DNA of 64,000 nucleotides from Ensifer adhaerens (lineage in GTDB: Bacteria > Pseudomonadota > Alphaproteobacteria > Rhizobiales > Rhizobiaceae), in assembly GCA_900215285.1 (NCBI GenBank), contig OCMG01000004.1, positions 1-64,000 on the forward strand, read 5' to 3'. Shown here in pieces: positions 57,585-64,000 of the stretch. The notes under the pieces are model-generated. The model saw only the letters and a list, made by a program, of their open reading frames with translations. It was not told the DNA's origin and ran no database searches. A program made the translations under genes and the position numbers. Every line of letters starts with the position of its first letter. Position 1 is the first letter of the stretch.

Positions 57585-58504
57585 CAGAAATAGCCCTCGC
57601 GCTTCTTCTTCTCCATCGAGCCCGCCTCGTCCTTGTCGATGGCGCGGCCCTGGCGCTCCGAGGTGGTCGCGGCCAGCATCTCGGCGACGACCTTTTCCAG
57701 CGTATCGGCCTGCGAGGGGACTGCGCCGGTCAGCGGATAGCAGCCGAGCGTACGGAAGCGGACGGAGCGTTCCTCCACCTTGTCCTGCGGCCTCAGCGGC
57801 ATACGCTCGTCATCGACCATGATCAGCATGCCGTCGCGCTCGACGACCGGACGCTTCGATGCCAGATAAAGCGGCACGATGGGAATATTTTCCTTCAGGA
57901 TATATTGCCAGATATCCAGCTCGGTCCAGTTGGAGAGCGGAAAGACGCGGATCTCCTCACCCTTCTGGATCCGGGTGTTATAGGTCTTCCACATTTCCGG
58001 CCTCTGGGCCTTCGGGTCCCAAGCGTGTTCGTGCGTGCGGAAGGAGAAGATGCGCTCCTTGGCGCGTGACTTCTCCTCGTCGCGGCGCGCGCCCCCAAAG
58101 GCCGCGTCGAACCCGTATTTGTCGAGCGCCTGCCGCAGCGCCAGCGTCTTCATGACATGGGTGTGGTGGCTTGAGCCATGGGTGAAGGGATTGACGTTGT
58201 CCGCAATGCCGTCGGGGTTGATGTGGACCAGCAGATCGAAGCCGAGTTCGGCCGCGATGCGGTCGCGAAAGACGATCATTTCCTTGAACTTCCAGCGCGT
58301 GTCGACATGCAGAAGCGGGAACGGCGGACGGGCGGGATAAAACGCCTTCATCGCCAGATGCAGCATGACGGAGGAATCCTTGCCGATCGAATAGAGCATG
58401 ACCGGTTTCGCGAAACTCGCTGCCACTTCCCGCATCACATGGATCGCCTCGGCCTCCAGTCTTTCCAGATGGGGCCGATCGGGATGGATCAGTTTCGTCA
58501 ACAC
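57584..58504 (-). CDS. cysD: ATP sulfurylase small subunit
   Basis: This 306-aa protein has the PP-loop GKDSS (41-45), then [11 protein letters not shown] and [20 protein letters not shown]. It adenylates sulfate in complex with CysN. The GTG at 58504, with GGAGG 7 nt before, gives the family length; a longer ATG frame to 58585 encodes an unlikely extension. Confidence 0.94.
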   Translation of the reverse strand: MLTKLIHPDRPHLERLEAEAIHVMREVAASFAKPVMLYSIGKDSSVMLHLAMKAFYPARPPFPLLHVDTRWKFKEMIVFRDRIAAELGFDLLVHINPDGIADNVNPFTHGSSHHTHVMKTLALRQALDKYGFDAAFGGARRDEEKSRAKERIFSFRTHEHAWDPKAQRPEMWKTYNTRIQKGEEIRVFPLSNWTELDIWQYILKENIPIVPLYLASKRPVVERDGMLIMVDDERMPLRPQDKVEERSVRFRTLGCYPLTGAVPSQADTLEKVVAEMLAATTSERQGRAIDKDEAGSMEKKKREGYF

Positions 58505-58633
58505 GGTCAGTCCTCCGGGCCGCGACCCGGATGGTGGCCACGGCCGCTTCAAGCATGCTGGGGAGGATGAATAGCCGGGCTGCATTGCCCGGAACTTGTT
58601 TGAGACGCCCGTTCGGGCTGCCTGGCGATGAGA

Positions 58634-59599
58634 TCAGGCAGCGTTGATGGAGGTGTTTTCCCCTGCAAGCCGCAGGCCGCTCTTGCCCTCGGCCTTCACC
58701 CGGTAAAGGGCCTGGTCGGCAAGGGCGAAAACATCCTTCGACGCGGCATACATGCCAATCATCGCGGCGCCCACGGAGGCTGTAAGCTTGACCTTTCTGG
58801 AGCCGCGCCCCCACCAGTATTCCAGCGCGGCAACGAGGCGATCGCCCAGTTCCTGCAGGGCTTCGGGCGAGGCGCAGTCATGAATGACGGCAAACTCGTC
58901 ACCACCGATACGCGCCACAAGCCTGGCGCCGGGAACAGCCTTGCGGAGTTTTTCTCCCGCCATCATGAGGCAGCTGTCGCCGGCCTGATGTCCGAGCCGG
59001 TCGTTGACCGTCTTGAAGCCATCGAGATCGACGAGGAGAAGTCCGTGGGAGCCCGCGCCGCTGCTTGCGCACACATCCTCGAAGACGCTCTCGAATTTTG
59101 CGCGCGAGGCGAGCCCGGTCACGGGGTCGATCTCGGCGGTCCGGCGGATCTGGTCGAACATGGTCTTTTCGGCGGTAATGTCCTGCTTCATGCCGAAAAT
59201 GCGCTTCGCCACGCCCTCTTCCCGCTCGACGACCGCGGTAATCCGGATCCAGCGCCGGTTGCCCTTGGCGGTGACGATTTCCGCATCAAGGTTGAAGCCG
59301 TCGCCGTCACGGATCGCCGCGGACCGGAGGGTGCCCAAAGCCTCGCGCGAGGCCTGCGTGTAGAGGGAAACGATATCGTCGCGACGCAATGGCGCCTGTG
59401 GATCGAGATCGAAGAGTTCGAAAACCGTATCTGTCCAGGTCAGCCTCTCATCCGGCAGGGTGCAGACCCAAATCCCGACCCTGGCGGCCTTGAATGTCTG
59501 GTCGAACAGGTCCTGTATCCGATGGAACTGCTCCATGGGCGGCGCATTGCCAGCCGCAATGTCTCCCGTCGTGCCACGGGCAACCAGTTGAGAATTCAT
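58634..59599 (-). CDS. PAS-GGDEF diguanylate cyclase
   Basis: This 321-aa soluble protein has a PAS/PAC domain (about 24-145: VGIWVCTLPDERLTWTDTVF, then IFGMKQDITAEK) and a GGDEF domain with intact GGDEF (232-236). It should make cyclic-di-GMP in response to an unknown signal. The start at 59599 has GAGGTCGGG before it. An RxxD I-site is not seen. Confidence 0.88.
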   Translation of the reverse strand: MNSQLVARGTTGDIAAGNAPPMEQFHRIQDLFDQTFKAARVGIWVCTLPDERLTWTDTVFELFDLDPQAPLRRDDIVSLYTQASREALGTLRSAAIRDGDGFNLDAEIVTAKGNRRWIRITAVVEREEGVAKRIFGMKQDITAEKTMFDQIRRTAEIDPVTGLASRAKFESVFEDVCASSGAGSHGLLLVDLDGFKTVNDRLGHQAGDSCLMMAGEKLRKAVPGARLVARIGGDEFAVIHDCASPEALQELGDRLVAALEYWWGRGSRKVKLTASVGAAMIGMYAASKDVFALADQALYRVKAEGKSGLRLAGENTSINAA

Positions 59600-59807
59600 T
59601 TCCCGACCTCGTTCAATCCGCCACGCGTCTGATAATTCCGCGTCGCAACGCGCATTATGGCGAGCGATCGTTAGCGTATCGTTTCCGGGGGCAGATGTAC
59701 GGTCTTGTCCACAGACCATCGGGCATTACGGTTAAGACCTCGTGAGGATCGCCATAAGGGGCAAGGGGCAGCCCGGGGGCAGCAGGAGCGATCCGCCGCC
59801 GGCGTCG

Positions 59808-60590
59808 TCAGCCACGCAGCCGCGACAGGAGATGCCAGGAGCCGGCGCGCAACAGCGCGTAGGCCATGCGCCATATGTTTTCCAGCCCCTTGAAAAGGTA
59901 GGACGGGACGCGCGCAAGCTTGAAGAACTTGACGGAGCGATATTCCTCCGACGTGCCGACGAGGGTGACGCCGCGCTGTCCATCCATGAACGGCAGGAGG
60001 TTTTCGCGCAGCGTGAGAACATCGACGCCGGTCGACCAGGCGCGCTCCATCGCGACATCGACGGGCAAGGACATCAGGCGCAGGCGGCGCAGCAGACGGC
60101 GCGCACCCTCCCGGGTCACGAGATAGGCGGCCGTTGAGCCCTGCGGCCCCATGCAGCACACGCCGACTTCCAGCGCCTCTGCCGGTCTCTCCAGCGGCAG
60201 GAACCCGCCAGAGCGATGATGCACGAGCTTCAGGACAGCACGCTTCGGCATCAGCCCGACCAACGCACGAACGGCCTCCTTCAGACCATCGGCAAATTCC
60301 ACGTCGTCTTCCATGACCAGCGCAGCTGGCGCGCTGCCTTCGGCGATCTGGCGCAGGGTCTCCAGGTGACTGCGGTAGCAGCCATATTCGCCGGGCAACG
60401 ATCTGCGTCCGCAGCGCAGCCGGAAAAGCAGTTCGCTCAGACCATGACGTTCCCCGGCCGGTACCGAACGTCCGTCCACCGCAGCAACCCGGATGAATTC
60501 GATCCCGTGCTGGAGCGCCGAGCGCTCAATCTTCGCCAGTCTGTCGGCGGAGCGGTCGAGATTGATGACGTAAACCGGTATGGAGGGCAT
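59808..60590 (-). CDS. Family 25 glycosyltransferase
   Basis: This 260-aa protein matches the LPS-type GT25 family: IPVYVINLDRSADRLAKI, EYGCYRSHLETLRQI, and the DxD-like VMEDDVEF. It probably adds a sugar to lipo- or exopolysaccharide. The start at 60590 (MPSIPVYVINLD) is preferred; a frame to 60605 also exists. Confidence 0.85.
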   Translation of the reverse strand: MPSIPVYVINLDRSADRLAKIERSALQHGIEFIRVAAVDGRSVPAGERHGLSELLFRLRCGRRSLPGEYGCYRSHLETLRQIAEGSAPAALVMEDDVEFADGLKEAVRALVGLMPKRAVLKLVHHRSGGFLPLERPAEALEVGVCCMGPQGSTAAYLVTREGARRLLRRLRLMSLPVDVAMERAWSTGVDVLTLRENLLPFMDGQRGVTLVGTSEEYRSVKFFKLARVPSYLFKGLENIWRMAYALLRAGSWHLLSRLRG

Positions 60591-60890
60591 AATATCTTCT
60601 GTCATGGGCCACGAGTCAGGTTTAACGACAGCCCCGCCGCACGACAATATCATTCCTTGGACTTAGTCTTCTGGACGATGGAAAAACACAAGAATATTGG
60701 GCGAAACTGCGATGCACCACCATTCCTCGATTTTCTGAACTGTCGCTGAGGGGAAAAATCTTCAGGCGTGCAGGACCCGCGCACGCCCTCTTACTTGGAC
60801 AGAGCGCGTGGCGCTTGGTGAAGACGCATCTGCCGTGATAACGGTTCGACTCTTGGAATTTCGCAAACAGGACGAGCCCGGTTTACCTGC
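60591..60890. other. Intergenic region before nadE
   Basis: This 300-bp gap lies between the divergent glycosyltransferase and nadE. The plus strand has CAGGCGTGCAGGACC near 60764 and TTGGACAG near 60796 as weak promoter hints. I see no gene, repeat or hairpin here that I can support. Confidence 0.4.
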
Positions 60891-62969
60891 ATGACGCCAT
60901 CTCTTCTCAATGCCGACACTTTCGCCTCCCTCTATGCACAAGGCATGGCGCGTGTCGCCGTCGCGACGCCGCTTGTCCACATCACCGACCCGATGGCCAA
61001 TGCACAGGCCCATGTGGCACTGGCGCAGAAGGCAAGCGACAAGGGCGCAGCCGTCGTGCTGTTCACCGAAATGGGCCTGACCGGCTATTCGATCGACGAC
61101 CTTTTCCATCAGGACGCCCTGCTTGCTGCGACCGAAGCAGCACTGGCATATCTTGTAGACTGCTCGAAGGAGCTCTTGCCGATCCTTTTCGTGGGTGCGC
61201 CGCTGCGGGTGGGCACCGGCCTTTGCAACTGCGCCATCGCCATTCATCGCGGCCGCATCCTGGGCATCCTTCCCAAGAGCTATCTGCCGAACTACCGGGA
61301 ATTCTACGATCCGCGCTACTTCACGCCCGCAGGCGCGGTTGCGCAGATCGACAACCTGGTGGTCTGCGGACAGACCGTGCCATTCGGGATCGATCTCCTG
61401 TTCGAGGCCAGCGATTGCCGTGGGCTCGTGATCGCCACGGAGATCTGCGAGGATGCGTGGACGCCCATCCCGCCTTCGACGCGCGCGGCCATGGCCGGCG
61501 CCACCGTGATCGTCAATCTCTCCGCTTCGAATGCTACGGTCGGCAAGGCGCATTTTCGGCATTCGCTGTGCGAAGTGCAATCCAGCCAATGCCTCGCCGC
61601 CTACCTCTATTCGGCTGCCGGCGAAGGCGAATCCACGACGGACCTCGCCTGGGACGGGCATGCGATGATCTATGAAAATGGCGCGCTGCTGACGCAGGCA
61701 GAGCGTTTCCTCGACCGGCCCAACATGGTCATGGCCGATATCGATCTGGAGCGGCTGTCGGGTGAACGCATCCGCTCCGGCTCCTTCCAGGAGTGCGGCC
61801 GAACGAACCCGCCGGGCAAGCCCTATCGCCGCGTCCGGTTCGAACTCAACCCGCCGCTGACCGACCTCGGCCTGATGCGACCGCTGTCGCGCTTTCCCTA
61901 TGTGCCGAGCGACATCGCCCGGCTCGATGAGCTGTGTTTCGAGGCTTACAACATTCAGGTCCAGGGCCTGACGCAACGCCTGCGCTCGTCGGGGATGAAC
62001 AAGATCGTCATCGGCGTATCAGGCGGCCTAGATTCCTCACATGCGCTGATTGTCGCCGCACGAGCCTTCGACCGTCTGAACCTTCCGCGCAAGAACATTC
62101 TTGCCTACACGCTCCCCGCCTTCGCCACCTCCGACCACACCAAGTCGAATGCGTGGAAGCTGATGAATGCGCTGGGCGTCAGCGCCCAGGAAATCGACAT
62201 CGCAGCGGCGGCGACGCAGATGCTGCAGGATATCGGGCACAAGGCCGCAGAAGGCGAAAAGCTCTACGATATCACCTTCGAAAACGTGCAGGCCGGTGCG
62301 CGCACATCGCTTCTCTTCCGCCTGGCAAACCAGAACAACGCCCTGGTGCTGGGAACGGGCGATCTGTCAGAACTGGCTCTCGGCTGGTGCACCTATGGCG
62401 TGGGCGACCACATGAGCCATTACAATGTGAACGCCTCGGTGCCGAAGACGCTGATCCAGCATCTGATCCGCTGGGTCGTGGCCAAGGATCTGTTCGGCGA
62501 AGAGGCTTCTCGAACGCTGGAATCCATCGTCGATACCGAGATCAGCCCCGAACTGGTGCCGGGGGACGGAGATACTCCGACCCAGAAGACGGAAGACTTC
62601 GTCGGGCCTTACGCGCTGCAGGACTTCAACCTCTTCCACACGATCCGCTATGGGCTGCGCCCCTCCAAGATTGCCTTCCTGTCCTGGCACACCTGGCGTG
62701 CGGACAGCGATGCGCCCTGGCCGCCGAACATGCGGGCGGACAAGATGCAGTCCTATGACCTGGAAACGATCCGCTTCTGGCTGCGCTCCTTCCTTCGCCG
62801 TTTTTTCCTGACGAGCCAGTTCAAGCGTTCGGCCGTTCCGAACGGGCCGAAAATCTCGTCGGGAGGATCTCTGTCGCCCCGCGGCGACTGGCGTGCGCCG
62901 TCCGACGGCACGGCCGAGGTATGGATTTCCGAGCTTGACCGGGTGTTGCCGCCGCCTGCGCGCCCCTGA
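60891..62969 (+). CDS. nadE: Glutamine-dependent NAD+ synthetase
   Basis: This 692-aa enzyme has an N-terminal nitrilase-type glutaminase with Glu60, Lys129 and Cys186 (ATEICEDAW) and a C-terminal NAD synthetase with the ATP loop SGGLDSS (377-383). It amidates nicotinic acid adenine dinucleotide to NAD+. It resembles the long mycobacterial-type form in length and residue spacing. The ATG at 60891 fits this length. Confidence 0.95.
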   Translation: MTPSLLNADTFASLYAQGMARVAVATPLVHITDPMANAQAHVALAQKASDKGAAVVLFTEMGLTGYSIDDLFHQDALLAATEAALAYLVDCSKELLPILFVGAPLRVGTGLCNCAIAIHRGRILGILPKSYLPNYREFYDPRYFTPAGAVAQIDNLVVCGQTVPFGIDLLFEASDCRGLVIATEICEDAWTPIPPSTRAAMAGATVIVNLSASNATVGKAHFRHSLCEVQSSQCLAAYLYSAAGEGESTTDLAWDGHAMIYENGALLTQAERFLDRPNMVMADIDLERLSGERIRSGSFQECGRTNPPGKPYRRVRFELNPPLTDLGLMRPLSRFPYVPSDIARLDELCFEAYNIQVQGLTQRLRSSGMNKIVIGVSGGLDSSHALIVAARAFDRLNLPRKNILAYTLPAFATSDHTKSNAWKLMNALGVSAQEIDIAAAATQMLQDIGHKAAEGEKLYDITFENVQAGARTSLLFRLANQNNALVLGTGDLSELALGWCTYGVGDHMSHYNVNASVPKTLIQHLIRWVVAKDLFGEEASRTLESIVDTEISPELVPGDGDTPTQKTEDFVGPYALQDFNLFHTIRYGLRPSKIAFLSWHTWRADSDAPWPPNMRADKMQSYDLETIRFWLRSFLRRFFLTSQFKRSAVPNGPKISSGGSLSPRGDWRAPSDGTAEVWISELDRVLPPPARP

Positions 62970-63015
62970 AAGGGCCCACAGGGCGTAACCCGTCTTCAAC
63001 ACAATGACGGAGAAT

Positions 63016-63040
63016 GGTGCGTCCTGGCTGCGGACGCACC
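63016..63040 (+). terminator. Terminator after nadE
   Basis: GGTGCGTCC and GGACGCACC form a perfect 9-bp stem around TGGCTGC, 47 nt after nadE, followed by GCATGCTTTCTTGC. The T-run is interrupted but the position fits. Confidence 0.65.
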
Positions 63041-63184
63041 GCATGCTTTCTTGCATTTTCCCGCGCGACGGTCCAAATAGGCGCGAATTGGGATCACGGC
63101 CCTAACTCGATGATGTGGGATCGATGATTTGCCGTTGGATCCGTCGCCCAACAGTTTCGCGCGACGCGAAAGGCCAAACGCTCA

Positions 63185-64000
63185 ATGCTGCAAAAAATTC
63201 TGTCTTCCGCCAATGAGAGCCTTCTCAAGCGTCTGCTCGCGGAAAATTTCCGGAAACAGGCTCCGTGGTACGGCATCGCCATCGCCTCCATGATCGTCGT
63301 GGCGCTCACGACCTCGCTCAGCGCCTGGATGCTGCGCGATGTGGTCAACGCGACCGTGGTCAGCAAGGACCTGAACAAGGTTCTCGGCGTGGCAATGCTG
63401 GTGGCGCTGATCTTCGTCGCCAAGGGAGCCGCGACCTATGTTCAGTCCATCTTCCTGAACAGGGCCGGCAACAACATCATCGCACTGGCGCAGCGGCGGA
63501 TTTTCGATCACGTGCTAAAGCAGGATGTAGGCTTCTATTCGCGGATGGAATCATCCGATCTCGTCATGCGCCTGACTACGAACGCGCAGGCCGCTCGCTC
63601 GGTGATCGATCTCGTGGTGACGTCCTTCGTGCGCGACCTGTTCACGCTTCTCGGCCTTCTCGCCGTCATGGTGATCCAGCAGCCCGTCCTGTTTCTTGTC
63701 TCCTCCATCGTCGGCCCGGCAGCGCTGATCGGCGTTCGCATGCTCACGCGCCAGGTTCGCCGGATCATGGAGCAGGAACTCGCCTCGCTGGGCAAGATCA
63801 TCGAAAACGTCCAGGAAACCGCGACCGGCATCCGCGTCGTCAAGACCTTCGGGCTGGAAGGCTACATGAGCGACCGCATGCGCCGCCATGTTTCGGACGT
63901 CGAGCACCGCTCGAACCAGATGGCGAAGCTGGAAGCCGCCTCCAGTCCGATCATGGAAACGCTGTCGGGCCTGGCGATTGCGGGCGTGATCGCGCTGAAC
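63185..64000 (+). CDS. ABC exporter, MsbA/HlyB-like, 5' part only
   Basis: The open frame starts at ATG 63185 and runs off the right edge, giving 272 residues. It has the type-I exporter membrane domain: APWYGIAIASMIVVALTTSL, VLKQDVGFYSRMESSDLVMR, then ENVQETATGIRVVKTFGLE. The ATPase domain is outside the window. It is probably a lipid A or peptide exporter. There is only a distant GAAAGG before the ATG, so the start is somewhat uncertain. Confidence 0.85.
   Translation, partial: MLQKILSSANESLLKRLLAENFRKQAPWYGIAIASMIVVALTTSLSAWMLRDVVNATVVSKDLNKVLGVAMLVALIFVAKGAATYVQSIFLNRAGNNIIALAQRRIFDHVLKQDVGFYSRMESSDLVMRLTTNAQAARSVIDLVVTSFVRDLFTLLGLLAVMVIQQPVLFLVSSIVGPAALIGVRMLTRQVRRIMEQELASLGKIIENVQETATGIRVVKTFGLEGYMSDRMRRHVSDVEHRSNQMAKLEAASSPIMETLSGLAIAGVIALN

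Noticed and set aside
60762..61976. 404-codon minus-strand frame opposite nadE
   Set aside because: nadE has complete catalytic residues in the other strand, and this frame has no recognisable domain.

Overview
The window looks like chromosome of a high-GC alphaproteobacterium of the Rhizobiaceae (Rhizobium, Shinella or Ensifer type). The evidence is a CysN-CysC fusion of the NodQ kind next to CysD, a DUF6481 gene downstream of cspA, a rhizobial-style flagellin, a glutamine-dependent NadE, and GGDEF/EAL signalling proteins. No species can be named from the sequence alone.

Left host arm (1-10649). A partial cobalamin riboswitch on the minus strand runs off the left edge. It is followed by a HicAB toxin-antitoxin pair, a DUF2442 protein, and a BrnT-type toxin with an XRE-type partner. 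Next come a cold-shock operon (cspA, a 74-aa gene, DUF6481), the B12-dependent methionine synthase metH with a palindromic operator at its promoter, a DUF2171 gene, a LuxR-type regulator, and an unusually large flagellin.

Centre (10650-51405). This is a complete-looking 40.76-kb transposable (Mu-like) prophage. It is bounded by 18-bp terminal inverted repeats, TGACACYGGGTTTTAGAA, with one mismatch. The layout follows Mu: c repressor with two 17-bp operators facing ner; an early operon (DnaA-like HTH, ParB-like protein, transposase A, ATPase B, DUF3164, GemA, many small ORFs, a methyltransferase-like gene, an ASCH-like gene) ending in a Mor-family activator; then endolysin, membrane protein and spanins, packaging and portal, head, contractile tail, baseplate, tail fibre and esterase, and a Dam methylase near the right end. 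No late-activator C gene separate from mor is seen.

The strongest new signal is a 22-bp palindrome (arms CATGYCTGCC and GGCAKWCATG) that occurs four times in the prophage. Each copy lies 2-5 nt after a stop codon and 33-54 nt before the first gene of a functional block (lysis/packaging, head/tail tube, tape measure/baseplate spike, baseplate/fibre). This divides the late region into four units and makes the Mor-like protein the obvious candidate ligand. Other notable elements are five identical ribosome-binding junctions in the early operon, several intergenic RNA-structure candidates (13033-13129, 17180-17277, 31674-31745, 34723-34782, 50161-50254), a programmed -1 frameshift in the tail-assembly gene, a nested scaffold start, and a possible nuclease domain at the end of the minor head protein.

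Right host arm (51406-64000). This holds tRNA-Pro(CGG), two related small lipoproteins, a membrane GGDEF-EAL protein, an AhpD-like peroxidase, cysNC-cysD, a PAS-GGDEF cyclase, a family 25 glycosyltransferase, nadE, and the start of an MsbA-like ABC exporter cut by the window edge.
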